Of a stretch of 64,000 nucleotides of DNA, positions 50,890 to 59,885 are shown piece after piece (position 1 is the stretch's first letter; each line of letters begins with the position of its first letter). The notes beneath the pieces were generated by a model. It worked only from the letters and a program-made list of their open reading frames with translations, was not told the DNA's origin and did no database searches. Source of the stretch: Anaerolineae bacterium (GTDB lineage: Bacteria > Chloroflexota > Anaerolineae > Aggregatilineales > Phototrophicaceae); the NCBI GenBank assembly GCA_022843385.1, contig JALHNT010000021.1:1-64000 (forward strand), in the 5' to 3' direction. Both the position numbers and the translations under genes were made by a program.

Positions 50890-51963
50890 CTATTCTGTTT
50901 TATCCGGCAGGCGCTTGTCGTCATCTTCGTAGATATGGGTCAGCGCATCGGTCATCAGCGTCGAGACATAGCGGACGGCGCTCACCGCCCGACCATAATT
51001 CAACCGTGTCGGCCCGATCACCCCCACGGTGCCGCTGGCCTGTCCAGGGATGCCGTAGCGGCTCAATACCATCGACAGATGCTTCAGCTCTTCCCAGCGG
51101 CCTTCACCGCCGATCACCACTTCCACCTGATTGATGATCGGCGTCATCTGGCTCAGGATGGCATTCAGGAAGGCGCGCTCCTCGAACACCCGCACCGCCT
51201 GCTGCGCCCCTTCATTGCTGGAGAAGGTGCTGATGATCTCGCTTAGTCCCTCGCGATAGACCGAACGCACCTGATTGCTATCGGCGCGTTCCATCAGATC
51301 GGCGGCCAGATCGGCCACCTCACGATCCAACATCTGCAACTGCACGCCCTTCATCCGCACATCGCGCGCGTTCAGGTTCAGGCACAGCCCATTGATGCGG
51401 GTGGCCGCCTGACTCAATTGATCCTGCGGCACCGGGTCGGAAAGGGTGAGCATCTGCTGATGCACCGCCCCGCCATGCACCACCAGCACCATCAGCACCA
51501 GACGCCCTTGAATCGAGATGAGTTCGATATGCTTAAAACGGCTGGTCTCGGCAATCGGCGGTGTGACCAGCGCGGCCGTATTCACGGTGCGCGAGAGGAT
51601 GCTGGCCGCCCGCCGCATCCACTGCTCGGTTGCCAGCGGCGAGTCCTGGAATTTCTCAGCGATGCGCGATTGTTCGGCCACCGTCAGATCGCCATTGCTC
51701 AACAGCCGCTTGACGAAATAGCGATAGCCGAGCTCAGTCGGAACGCGCCCGGCCGAGGTGTGGGGTTGGGCGATATAGCCCAGTTCTTCCAGCGCCGCCA
51801 TCTCGTTGCGGATGGTCGCCGAGCTGACATTCAGTTCCGGGTTATCGGCCAGACTCTTCGAGCTGACGGGTTCAGGGCTGTTGGTGTAGGCGCGCACGAT
51901 GAGCGAAAGGATTTCTTCCTGGCGGCGCGTAAGTTCTGGCAGATTCGCTTCGTCAGTATTCAT
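50890..51963 (-). CDS. hrcA: Heat-inducible transcription repressor HrcA
   Basis: 357 residues. Winged-helix N-terminal domain (LTRRQEEILSLIVRAYTNSPEPVSSKSLADNPELNVSSATIRNEMAALEELGYIAQPHTSAGRVPTELGYRYFVKRLL), GAF-like middle, and C-terminal ILSQMTPIINQVEVVIGGE...GQASGTVGVIGPTRLNYGRAVSAVRYVSTLM. HrcA normally binds CIRCE (TTAGCACTC-N9-GAGTGCTAA); I find no CIRCE before hrcA, grpE or dnaK. The ATG at 51963 has no Shine-Dalgarno and a TTGACA-16-TATTGT pair ends right before it, so the start or promoter assignment is open. The stop codon lies in a hairpin at 50874-50895 (gaataaccc / gggctattc, one G-U). Confidence 0.97.
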   Translation of the reverse strand: MNTDEANLPELTRRQEEILSLIVRAYTNSPEPVSSKSLADNPELNVSSATIRNEMAALEELGYIAQPHTSAGRVPTELGYRYFVKRLLSNGDLTVAEQSRIAEKFQDSPLATEQWMRRAASILSRTVNTAALVTPPIAETSRFKHIELISIQGRLVLMVLVVHGGAVHQQMLTLSDPVPQDQLSQAATRINGLCLNLNARDVRMKGVQLQMLDREVADLAADLMERADSNQVRSVYREGLSEIISTFSSNEGAQQAVRVFEERAFLNAILSQMTPIINQVEVVIGGEGRWEELKHLSMVLSRYGIPGQASGTVGVIGPTRLNYGRAVSAVRYVSTLMTDALTHIYEDDDKRLPDKTE

Positions 51964-51984
51964 ACAATACAGATGCTATCCCGC

Positions 51985-52013
51985 TTGTCAACACGAATCG
52001 TTATGTGTAGCAT
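51985..52013 (+). promoter_or_regulatory. Promoter of trxA
   Basis: TTGTCA (51985-51990), 17-nt spacer, TAGCAT (52008-52013), 44 nt before the trxA ATG. A 7-bp inverted repeat (atgctat 51973-51979 / atagcat 52012-52018) brackets this divergent region. Confidence 0.55.
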
Positions 52014-52057
52014 AGCATGGCATCGAGTGAGCGTCAAAAGCCAATCAGGAGTGAATC

Positions 52058-52381
52058 ATGGGTGCAAAGACCTTTGAAGTGACCGATTTCCAGAACCAGG
52101 TGTTGCAATCGAGCGAGCCGGTTCTGGTCGATTTCTGGGCCGAATGGTGCGGGCCGTGCAAGATGATCGGGCCGCTGGTCGATCAGATCGCTGAAGAGTA
52201 CACCGGCAAGATGCGCGTCGGCAAGCTCGATGCTGATGCCTACCCGGAAGTGCTGATGCAGTACAATATCATGGGCATCCCCACCCTGATCCTCTTCAAG
52301 GATGGTCAGCCGGTCGAGCGCGTCACTGGTTATCAGCCGAAGGATCGCATCACCGCCAAGCTGGTGCCGCACCTCGCCTGA
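52058..52381 (+). CDS. trxA: Thioredoxin
   Basis: 107 residues, complete thioredoxin fold with the active-site WCGPCK (C31-C34) after VLVDFWAEW, DADAYPEVLMQYNIMGIPTLILF (cis-Pro in IPT), and RVTGYQPKDRITAKL at the end. Cytosolic disulfide reductase. AGGAG six nt before ATG. Divergent from hrcA, own promoter and terminator, so a single-gene unit. Confidence 0.97.
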   Translation: MGAKTFEVTDFQNQVLQSSEPVLVDFWAEWCGPCKMIGPLVDQIAEEYTGKMRVGKLDADAYPEVLMQYNIMGIPTLILFKDGQPVERVTGYQPKDRITAKLVPHLA

Positions 52382-52417
52382 TCGACCTCTCAAACCCACT
52401 TTAGTCGTTTGTAAGAT

Positions 52418-52450
52418 GAGTGCTTGTATAACAATATACAGGCACTCTTT
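52418..52450 (+). terminator. Rho-independent terminator after trxA
   Basis: 13-bp stem gagtgcttgtata / tatacaggcactc (one G-U), loop acaa, then TTT. 37 nt after the trxA stop. Confidence 0.85.
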
Positions 52451-52476
52451 GATTCAACTGACGAGGGCGCTATCAT
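52449..52476 (+). promoter_or_regulatory. Candidate promoter of the membrane protein gene
   Basis: TTGATT (52449-52454), 16-nt spacer, TATCAT (52471-52476), 25 nt before the start codon at 52501. It overlaps the T-run of the trxA terminator. Confidence 0.4.
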
Positions 52477-52500
52477 CTGATATGTTAGAGAGGAAACCTT

Positions 52501-53514
52501 ATGGCGTTTTCCATCCCCTTCAACAGTCTGGTCAATCGTCATCGCCGACTACATCAAGCCCGCCCTCCGGTTACCCGCGCCGGGCGTCTGATGGTCGGCT
52601 TACAAATCAGCATTGTCGATGGCGTGGCCTGGATAGCTGCCGCAGCTCTCGTCCTGCATACCCTGCTGGCCTGGTCCTGGCGCATGGATGTGGCGCGCGC
52701 GGCGGATAGTCTGCCCACCGGTTGGACGCTGCTCGGCCTATACGGTCTGCCGCTTCTGGGGCTGCTGCCGGCCATCACCGTCCTGCATCTGCGCCTGTTC
52801 ATCAAAACCGTCATGATTGCCAGTCAATCAGGCAGCCGTGATCAATCGACGTTCAACTGGGAGGCGCTCATCCTGACACCGGTCAGCGCTCGTCAGATCA
52901 TCTGGAGTCAGTGGTGGTCAACCCTGCGCCAGATCGCCCCGGATGCGCTGCGACTGGCCGTCCTGCATGGGGCGGCTGCCCTGTGGCTCGGTGTCTACAG
53001 CCCGCGTCTCATGCTGCAAGGCGGGCATCTCACCCTGATTTCGTTCGAGCAGCTCATTCACCCGGCGCTGCTGCTGGTGCTGCTGGGTTCAGTTGGCCTG
53101 TCGCTGCTGTTGGGCTTTGGACTGCTGGCGGCCTGCGCCATCGTCATCAGTCTGATTCAGGCCAGTGGTCGCTGGGTCACAGCGGCTGCGCTCTATCTCA
53201 GCCTCACTGGCGTTCTGGTCATCGCGCTGGCGCAGACTTCGGTCATGATGATCTCGTTTGGGGTGGCGGTGCCGTCACCGGGTGTGGAATGGATCTCGCT
53301 GGCGCGGCAGGCGTTAGCAGCTCTCGGCACCTGGGTCGCACCGGCCACCTGGCTCGGTGGACAGTGGCTCACCGCCTTGTTTCTCGATCCGACTCTCTCC
53401 GGCTATCTGTTGACAACCGTGCTGCTGGGAGCAGCCTTTCTGGCACTGATGGCTTTTCTCAGCCTGCGCCTGGCGGAACACCTCGCCATCCGTCAGGGTG
53501 CGCTGCGTGGGTAA
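52501..53514 (+). CDS. Polytopic membrane protein, ABC-2 permease-like
   Basis: 337 residues with six to seven hydrophobic segments. The cytoplasmic loop NWEALILTPVSARQIIWSQWWSTLRQIAPDALRL resembles the coupling loop in ABC-2-type permeases ('xLLTPLSPREILxGK'), but no ATPase gene is adjacent. Six helices after a short basic N-terminus (FNSLVNRHRRLHQARPPVTRAGRL). Function not assigned. AGAGGAAA precedes the ATG. Confidence 0.7.
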   Translation: MAFSIPFNSLVNRHRRLHQARPPVTRAGRLMVGLQISIVDGVAWIAAAALVLHTLLAWSWRMDVARAADSLPTGWTLLGLYGLPLLGLLPAITVLHLRLFIKTVMIASQSGSRDQSTFNWEALILTPVSARQIIWSQWWSTLRQIAPDALRLAVLHGAAALWLGVYSPRLMLQGGHLTLISFEQLIHPALLLVLLGSVGLSLLLGFGLLAACAIVISLIQASGRWVTAAALYLSLTGVLVIALAQTSVMMISFGVAVPSPGVEWISLARQALAALGTWVAPATWLGGQWLTALFLDPTLSGYLLTTVLLGAAFLALMAFLSLRLAEHLAIRQGALRG

Positions 53515-53599
53515 GGCTATTTCAGAAAGATGTTAAGCCCACACACGGTAATTCGGTTGACCAATGAGATCATTATTTCTTGGAAGAGCCTAAACAAAC

Positions 53600-53628
53600 A
53601 GACCGCTCGTTGTGGAGCGGTCTGCGGC
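53600..53628 (-). terminator. Rho-independent terminator after the sensor kinase gene
   Basis: 9-bp stem agaccgctc / gagcggtct (53600-53608, 53615-53623), loop gttgtg; on the minus strand followed by GTTTGTTT. 20 nt after the kinase stop. It may also end the rightward membrane protein transcript. Confidence 0.8.
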
Positions 53629-53643
53629 TGATGGGTGAGCAGG

Positions 53644-56600
53644 CTACTTCGCCATCTGCGGTTCTTTTGCTGTTTCCTTCATCTCTTCCGGAGCCAGCGG
53701 CACGGTGAATGAGAATGTCGTCCCTTCATTCAACGTGCTTTCCACGTTGATGTCGCCGCCGTGCGACTCGACGATACCGCGCGTGATCGTCAACCCCAGC
53801 CCGGTTCCCGGTTGCTGACTCTCTTTGGCGTTCCGGGCGCGGAAATAGGCTTTGAACAACTGCTTCAAGTCTTCCTCGCTCATCCCCATGCCCTGATCCT
53901 TCACGCTCACTTTCAGCGCCGGGCCGCGATCGCGCCCCTTATTGTCTGGATTACGCGCCAGCACTTCCGCCGTGATCGTAATCTGGGTGTCATGCGGCGA
54001 ATACTTCCAGGCGTTGCTGATGAGGTTGGTCAACACCTGAATCATCCGGTTGCGGTCGGCCAGGATCGGCGGCAGATTGTCCGGCACGCGCAGGTTCAGC
54101 GTTTGCCCCTTGTCCTCGATCTGCTTCTGCAAGGTGAGCAGCGTCTCATTCAGCACCAGATGGAAATCGAGCGCCGCCAGGTTCATGTTCAACTGCTTGC
54201 GCGCCACCTTCTCCACATCTTCCAGATCGTTGATGATGGTGATAACGCGGTCAATGTTGGCGGTGATGCGATCCATGAAGTTTTGCTGCTGCTCGTTCAG
54301 TGGGCCAACCGTGCCTTTAGCGATGATACTGCCGAAGCCTTTCATCGAGGTCATCGGGTTCTTCAGCTCATGAGCGACGAAGGCCACGAACTGGCTCTTC
54401 GAGTCATTGGCTTGCGTCAGCGCGGCATTGATCTGCGCGTTGGCGATGGCGATGCTGGCGTGTTCTGCCAGACGGGTGACGAACGACATATCGACCAGGT
54501 TCAGCCGTGGCTCGCGATCCTTTTCCAGCACCAGCAGCGCGATGATTTCGCTGCCGGACATCATCGGGATCGTCATCTGGGACAGCGAACCGCGCAGCGA
54601 TGGAACATAATCCGGGTCGATTTCAGGATTGGTCACCAGGTCAGGTTGACGGGTACGCAGCACACGCTTGACCACGCCGCGATCCAGCGGCCACAGGCCA
54701 TCTTCCACCCCTTCGGGATAATCGGACTCCTTATAGCCGTGCAGCGAGAGCACCCGCAGTCGCTTGACATCCTCACCAACAATCATCCCCAGCACACCGG
54801 CATTCGCGCTGGTATTGGAAACCGCCCACTTCATTGTGATGTCGGCTACCCGTTGCAGGTCGAGCGAACGGTTGAGTTCGACGTCGATGCGTTCCAATGC
54901 CTGAAGTTCGTTGACGCGCTGTTCCAACTGCAAGTCGGTCATCTGGAACAGACGGGCGTTCTCGATGGCGACGGCGGCCTGACCGGCGAAGGTGGTCAGC
55001 AGTTCGGCATCTTCGGTCAGATACCCGCCGCCGCCTTTCTTGTTCAGCACCTCCAGGATGCCGAAGACGCGGTTCTGCGCCACCAGTGGCACCGCCAGAA
55101 CAGCGGTCGTGTTGAAACTGCCGCTGGTCACTTCGCCGCCCCAACGCGGATCGTTAGCTGCGTCGTTGACGATCACCGGGCGCGCCTGCATCGCTGCTTC
55201 CCCGATGATCCCCTTGTTGCGCGGGAAGCGCTTGCCGATCAGGTGCTGGCTGCTGTTGCCCACCACCACCTTGAATTCCATCAAGTCGGGATCATCATCG
55301 GCCTGAAGCAGCAGCGAACCGGCTTCGGCGTTCAGAATGGTGACCGCGCTTTCGGTAATCAGTTGTAGCAGGTTATCGACCTTCAATTCGGAGGCCAATC
55401 GCTGGCTGATTTCGTTCAGGGCGCGCAGTTGACGGGCGCGTTCGTTGGTCTCCGCAAACAGCCGTGCTTTCTCGATAGAGGTCGCCGCCAGGGTGCTGAT
55501 GTTGCTGAAGATCTTAATCTGCTCGTCAGTGAATTTACGCGTGGGGTCGGTGGTTGCTGCCGCCAGCACACCCAGCGTACTCGAACCGGCGATCAACGGC
55601 ACACCCACCCAGCCCTTCAGATCCAGGCTTTCATAGATGATGGTGCTGCTCCGGCGGTTCATCTCGTTGGCGTAGTCATCGACCACAATCGGCAGACTGG
55701 TGCGGACGACTTCGCTGAACAGATCGCGCCCCATCAGCCAGCGCCGATTTTCCCGGTCGCTGTAGCGCTCGTTGTCTTCCACAAAAAAGGCGAAGAACAA
55801 TTTCTCGCTGCCACGTTCCTGCAAGGCGATATAGAAATAAGGCGACGAGATCAGCTTGTCGGTCTGGGCATAGATCAGCTCCAGCAGGTCATCGAATTCG
55901 ATGGTGTAATTCACCGCCTGGCTGACCGAACTCAACACATCCAGTTCGCGGACGCGCCGTTCCAGCGAGTCGACTACCTGAGACCGTTCAACCGCCAGCG
56001 ATAGCTGTCCGGCGATCAATTGGATGTAACGAACCTCTTCATAGCTATAGCGCCGGTTCGATTGCTTTAACCCGCCGATGCAGATGAAGCCGATCAGGTC
56101 TTTTCGCCCGCGCAGCCGGACGATCATGGCAGCCTTGAGGATATTCAGCCGCGTCTTTTCCGGGATCAGTTCATCCGGCCAGCGCGGCAGCGTGTCCAGA
56201 TAGACCACCTCTTCCTTATTCAGATACGCGATCAGGCTGCTGCTGGCGTCGAAGCGGATGTCGGTCTCAGGGCGCGGATTGCCGTAGGCTCGATAGGCTT
56301 TGGCCTGGCTGTCCGGCAGGAATAGCAGCACATTCGAAGCGCTGAGCGTCTGCTCCATTTCCTGACGAAAGCCGCTGACGATTTCATCCAGCGACTCAAC
56401 TGACCCCAGGCGGCTGGCGAAGGTCTCGGCCCGTGCCTGATAATCCGCCCGTTTACGGAAATAGATGGCGTCGATGCGCTGTTGCAGGTAACTGCGGATC
56501 GGCAGGAACAACAGGGCGATGATGAAGATGGTCAGCGCCACCAGAATCTCGTTGCTGTTCAGCCCGACCGCCTGCCGCATGACGAAGTTCGCGCCCATCA

Positions 56601-57852
56601 CCAGCAGGGAATATCCGAAGATGAGCGCCAGCAACAGGAGGCTATAGGTGACTCCCCGGCTGATGACTCGATCCGTATTCACCCAGCGATATTGCAGCAC
56701 CGCATAGGCCAGTGCAATTGTCGGCATGACGAAGAACGGCGTCATCGCCGAACTGTTGATGCTCAGGAAGGGCGTCTTGAAGAAGGTGCGAGCGCTGTAA
56801 TCGACCAGCCACAGGATCGTCGGCGTCAGCGTCAGCGCCAGACCAATCAGCAGGGTGTTGACCTGATCGCGTACCGCCGGCGATATCGCTGTAGCGCGCT
56901 GCCGGAAGAGATTGACCGCGAACAGGATCAGCATCAGCAGGGCGAAGAAGATGCCCGGCTGCCAGGTATCAGCGAAGACCAACCCCGCCGGTGGGTTGAA
57001 ATACAGCAGTAAACTGCCGACCGCGATCACCGCGCTGACCAGCAGCGGCAGATACTCGATCGCCGGGAAGCGGTACACCACATTCTGCCTGACCGGAAAG
57101 TTCAGCGCCAGCATCCCCAGTGGGCCGCCCACCAGCGCTGTCGCCAGCAGCCACAGCGGCAGCACCGCATAGGTGTTGTTGATGTCGAACAGGCCGCCCA
57201 TGAACACGCCGAACAGCATCGAGAACAGGCCGATCAACTGAGCCGCAAGCTGGCGCGGGCGCAGATAGGCCACGATGATGCCGATCACAGCCGTGATCAG
57301 ACCGGCGATGAATGGGATGATGAAATAGGTCAGGAAGTCGGTATTGGGCAGGCGATCAACCGAGTAGCGGATCTGGCATTCGCGGAAGCCATCCTGCACC
57401 GCGCCACAGACACCGCCGGCTTCCAGGTCACGCTCCGAACGGCGAACGGTCACCGTCACCTCGCTGCCAGGCGGCAGGCTGCGCGTGATATTCAGAAAGC
57501 GCTGACGCGCCCCGGCATAGTCACCCGCCGTACTGAATAACGGCTCATCGTTGATAGCGATTACCTGATCCTGCCAGTGCAGGCCGTTCACCAGACCCGG
57601 CCACCCATCGCTGACCACTGACCGGCTGCCATCCACCACCATGAAAGGGCTGAGCATCGCCCCGAAAAACATCTGATCGCGACCGATGAGAGCAGTGAAT
57701 CCGTATACGGCAAAAGTGAGAATCGCGATCAAGCCAGCCGCCATCGTGATAAGGAAAGGCAATCGTTCCAGCGAGGCGGGTGATGCGACGGGCGCGGCCA
57801 GCGGTTGGGTTGCCGTCTTGACGGGAGTCGGGCTGTCGGATGCAACGCTCAT
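53644..57852 (-). CDS. Large membrane sensor histidine kinase with PDZ-like and four GAF domains
   Basis: 1402 residues. TM at 33-55; PDZ-like external domain about 65-140 (GLHWQDQVIAINDEPL...LPPGSEVTVTVRR); eight to nine further helices at about 173-450; four GAF-type domains about 478-625, 640-800, 815-970 and 985-1145; HisKA with phospho-acceptor H1161 (FVAFVAHELKNPMTSMKGF); HATPase with N box (NLISNAWKYSP, N1290), G1 DQGMGMS and G2 GTGLGLTI. No receiver domain and no response regulator gene next to it, so an orphan kinase. The PDZ-like part recalls membrane proteins that bind peptide C-termini outside the cell. A TGT-TACAAT extended -10 lies at 57887-57895 before it. GAF ligands unknown. 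Confidence 0.93.
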   Translation of the reverse strand: MSVASDSPTPVKTATQPLAAPVASPASLERLPFLITMAAGLIAILTFAVYGFTALIGRDQMFFGAMLSPFMVVDGSRSVVSDGWPGLVNGLHWQDQVIAINDEPLFSTAGDYAGARQRFLNITRSLPPGSEVTVTVRRSERDLEAGGVCGAVQDGFRECQIRYSVDRLPNTDFLTYFIIPFIAGLITAVIGIIVAYLRPRQLAAQLIGLFSMLFGVFMGGLFDINNTYAVLPLWLLATALVGGPLGMLALNFPVRQNVVYRFPAIEYLPLLVSAVIAVGSLLLYFNPPAGLVFADTWQPGIFFALLMLILFAVNLFRQRATAISPAVRDQVNTLLIGLALTLTPTILWLVDYSARTFFKTPFLSINSSAMTPFFVMPTIALAYAVLQYRWVNTDRVISRGVTYSLLLLALIFGYSLLVMGANFVMRQAVGLNSNEILVALTIFIIALLFLPIRSYLQQRIDAIYFRKRADYQARAETFASRLGSVESLDEIVSGFRQEMEQTLSASNVLLFLPDSQAKAYRAYGNPRPETDIRFDASSSLIAYLNKEEVVYLDTLPRWPDELIPEKTRLNILKAAMIVRLRGRKDLIGFICIGGLKQSNRRYSYEEVRYIQLIAGQLSLAVERSQVVDSLERRVRELDVLSSVSQAVNYTIEFDDLLELIYAQTDKLISSPYFYIALQERGSEKLFFAFFVEDNERYSDRENRRWLMGRDLFSEVVRTSLPIVVDDYANEMNRRSSTIIYESLDLKGWVGVPLIAGSSTLGVLAAATTDPTRKFTDEQIKIFSNISTLAATSIEKARLFAETNERARQLRALNEISQRLASELKVDNLLQLITESAVTILNAEAGSLLLQADDDPDLMEFKVVVGNSSQHLIGKRFPRNKGIIGEAAMQARPVIVNDAANDPRWGGEVTSGSFNTTAVLAVPLVAQNRVFGILEVLNKKGGGGYLTEDAELLTTFAGQAAVAIENARLFQMTDLQLEQRVNELQALERIDVELNRSLDLQRVADITMKWAVSNTSANAGVLGMIVGEDVKRLRVLSLHGYKESDYPEGVEDGLWPLDRGVVKRVLRTRQPDLVTNPEIDPDYVPSLRGSLSQMTIPMMSGSEIIALLVLEKDREPRLNLVDMSFVTRLAEHASIAIANAQINAALTQANDSKSQFVAFVAHELKNPMTSMKGFGSIIAKGTVGPLNEQQQNFMDRITANIDRVITIINDLEDVEKVARKQLNMNLAALDFHLVLNETLLTLQKQIEDKGQTLNLRVPDNLPPILADRNRMIQVLTNLISNAWKYSPHDTQITITAEVLARNPDNKGRDRGPALKVSVKDQGMGMSEEDLKQLFKAYFRARNAKESQQPGTGLGLTITRGIVESHGGDINVESTLNEGTTFSFTVPLAPEEMKETAKEPQMAK

Positions 57853-58056
57853 CGAGTGTCTCCAGGCGCTCTGCTACCATTAGATTATTGTAACACAACT
57901 TTTATCTGCACACGTTTAGCTTGATTGGGATTTCGTATGAGTCACGTTGCACGGGTTATTTCTGTCATGAGCAGGGTAGTCACTCGTCACTGGTCACCGC
58001 CGCTGTCCCCGGATACGCTATACTAGGTAATGATGATTACGTAGAGGATGATCCCT

Positions 58057-58458
58057 ATGACAAACGCCATCCGTGTATTGATTGCCAAGCCCGGCCTGGA
58101 TGGGCATGACCGGGGTGCCAAAGTCATCGCCCGCGCCTTGCGTGATGCGGGTATGGAAGTGATTTATACCGGCCTGCGCCAGACGCCGGAGATGATTGCC
58201 GAAGCGGCGCTTCAGGAAGATGTCAACGTCGTCGGTCTGAGCATCCTCAGCGGCGCGCATCTGGCGCTCGTCCCCCGCGTCCGCCAGCTCATGGATGCCA
58301 ATGGCTTGCAGGATGTGCCGCTGCTGGTCGGTGGAATCATCCCCGACGACGATGTGGCCGCGCTTAAGGAAGCTGGCGTCTCCGGCGTCTTCGGCCCCGG
58401 CACCAGCACCGACGCCATCATCCAGCACATTCGCGGCCTGATGGCTCCGGCTGGGTAG
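58057..58458 (+). CDS. Methylmalonyl-CoA mutase B12-binding subunit (C-terminal domain)
   Basis: 133 residues, cobalamin-binding domain. DGHDRGAKV (D15-x-H17-x2-G) is the DxHxxG lower-ligand motif, LSILSG holds the SxL, VGGIIP the GG. As separate small subunit it partners with a large mutase subunit to isomerise (R)-methylmalonyl-CoA and succinyl-CoA, or a related acyl-CoA mutase. The large subunit gene is not in this window. MeaB, the mutase chaperone, follows at 58822, which fits. ATG 58057 with GAGG upstream; the ATG three codons earlier has no spacing. Confidence 0.93.
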   Translation: MTNAIRVLIAKPGLDGHDRGAKVIARALRDAGMEVIYTGLRQTPEMIAEAALQEDVNVVGLSILSGAHLALVPRVRQLMDANGLQDVPLLVGGIIPDDDVAALKEAGVSGVFGPGTSTDAIIQHIRGLMAPAG

Positions 58459-58563
58459 AGCAGTTTGTCCTTTTCCATCGTTATTGCTGGATGTGGATGA
58501 TGACCTGACCGGGTTTGTGTGCCAGATGCTTATGCACTTTAAGAATTAAATCAGATAGTATTC

Positions 58564-58627
58564 GGACGTGCCGTTGCACGTCCCTACGCCAACCGGTTCG
58601 TTTGTAGGGACACCCAACGGGGTGTCC
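58564..58627. repeat. REP-like structured element
   Basis: In the 357-nt gap 58459-58815. Hairpin GGACGTGC-cgtt-GCACGTCC at 58564-58583, a second hairpin GGACACCC-aacg-GGGTGTCC at 58608-58627, and an enclosing pair ccctac / gtaggg. This style of GTAGGGACGTGC / GGACACCC element is familiar as an interspersed intergenic repeat in several phyla. A weaker ggacgtgccgtcc hairpin occurs at about 36097-36110. The rest of the gap has tandem atcc units at 58743-58756 and nothing else. Confidence 0.65.
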
Positions 58628-58773
58628 GGGTAAACCGTTATCTGGATATTTTCTTAACCTGCATAAGCCCTCAGCGGGTTAAGCATTGCGCTCCTGTGAG
58701 CAATAAATTCACCCATCCGCTCTCAAATATGGTCATTTATTCATCCATCCATCCATCGAGCCATACCTGACAC

Positions 58774-58801
58774 CGGGCGGTTGACTCAATCGCCCGCTTT
58801 T
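58774..58801 (+). terminator. Terminator-like hairpin right before meaB
   Basis: 10-bp stem cgggcggttg (58774-58783) / caatcgcccg (58787-58796), loop act, followed by CTTTT. It lies 20 nt before the meaB start codon, so it could act as an attenuator or simply mark the end of the upstream transcript. Confidence 0.7.
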
Positions 58802-58821
58802 GGATTGAGAGAAGATTGACC

Positions 58822-59844
58822 ATGATCGAATGGGTTCAGGGTGTACTGGAAGGTAACCGGCGCGCATTGGCGCGACTGTTGACCGCGGTTGAGAATGACC
58901 GTCCCGGCGCGGCGGAAGCGCTGACGGCGCTCTATCCCCATACCGGCAAGGCCTGGGTGATCGGCGTGACCGGCGCCCCCGGCACTGGCAAGAGTTCGCT
59001 GGTCAATGCCCTGGCGCAGGCCTATCGTAAACGTGGCGAGACCGTCGGCATCCTGGCGGTTGACCCCACCAGTCCCTTCACCGGCGGGGCTATCCTCGGC
59101 GACCGCATTCGGATGCGTGACCTCTCCGGCGACAGCGGCGTGTTCATCCGCAGCATGGCGACTCGCGGCAGTCTGGGTGGATTAGCCCGCGCCAGCCGCG
59201 ACGCCATTCGTGTGTTGGATGCCGCCGGCTTTGACCGCGTGCTGGTGGAAACCGTCGGCGCGGGGCAGAGCGAGGTCGATATTGTCCGCACCGCCAACAC
59301 CACCCTGGTGATCGAAGCGCCGGGGCTGGGCGACGATGTCCAGGCCATCAAGGCCGGCATCCTGGAAATCGCCGATGTGCTGGTGGTCAATAAGGCTGAC
59401 CGGCCCGGCGCGGATAGCACTGTGCGCGGGCTGCGGATGATGCTCGAACTGGGTCACCCCACCACCCGTCAGATCGTCTCGCATCACGGGCAGATGATGG
59501 AAACCGAGGGCGCTCCCGCCGCGCCGATGGATCTGGGTTTCTGGCTGCCGCCGGTGGTGCGTTCGGTCGCCACCGAAGGGCAGGGGATTGACGAACTGGT
59601 TCAGGCCATCGACACCCACCGCGATTATCTGCGCCAGGCCGACCGCTTGCAGCAGGTCGAACGCCAGCACATCGAGCTGGAAGTGGTAGACCGCCTGCGC
59701 GAAGCCCTGCTGGAGCGCCTGTTCCGCCAGCTTTCCCGCGCCGACTTCGACCAGTTGGTCAACCAGATTCAGGAACGCCGCCTCGACCCACACCAAGCAG
59801 TCCATCAACTACTGGAATTACAGACCCTAAACGTGGCAAAATAG
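58822..59844 (+). CDS. meaB: Methylmalonyl-CoA mutase-associated GTPase MeaB/ArgK
   Basis: 340 residues, G3E-family GTPase. P-loop GAPGTGKSS (51-59), VDPTSPFTGGAILGDRIRM (switch), MATRGSLGGLARASRDAIRVLDAAGFD, ETVGAGQSEVDI (Walker B-like), VVNKADRPGAD (NKxD), C-terminal dimer helix. Loads and protects B12-dependent mutases. ATG 58822 is chosen; a TTG two codons earlier is less likely. Next to the B12-binding mutase subunit gene, as expected. Confidence 0.96.
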   Translation: MIEWVQGVLEGNRRALARLLTAVENDRPGAAEALTALYPHTGKAWVIGVTGAPGTGKSSLVNALAQAYRKRGETVGILAVDPTSPFTGGAILGDRIRMRDLSGDSGVFIRSMATRGSLGGLARASRDAIRVLDAAGFDRVLVETVGAGQSEVDIVRTANTTLVIEAPGLGDDVQAIKAGILEIADVLVVNKADRPGADSTVRGLRMMLELGHPTTRQIVSHHGQMMETEGAPAAPMDLGFWLPPVVRSVATEGQGIDELVQAIDTHRDYLRQADRLQQVERQHIELEVVDRLREALLERLFRQLSRADFDQLVNQIQERRLDPHQAVHQLLELQTLNVAK

Positions 59845-59885
59845 AGTTGCGGTTACAAACATCACCACATTTAGGGGAATCACTT

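Noticed and set aside
53761..55368. A 535-codon rightward open frame opposite the sensor kinase
   Set aside because: Antisense shadow; composition is His/Arg/Gln-rich and no conserved motif is present.
58459..58773. Cobalamin riboswitch before meaB
   Set aside because: The GCCACTG B12 box and the expected conserved pieces are not found; only REP-like hairpins are seen.
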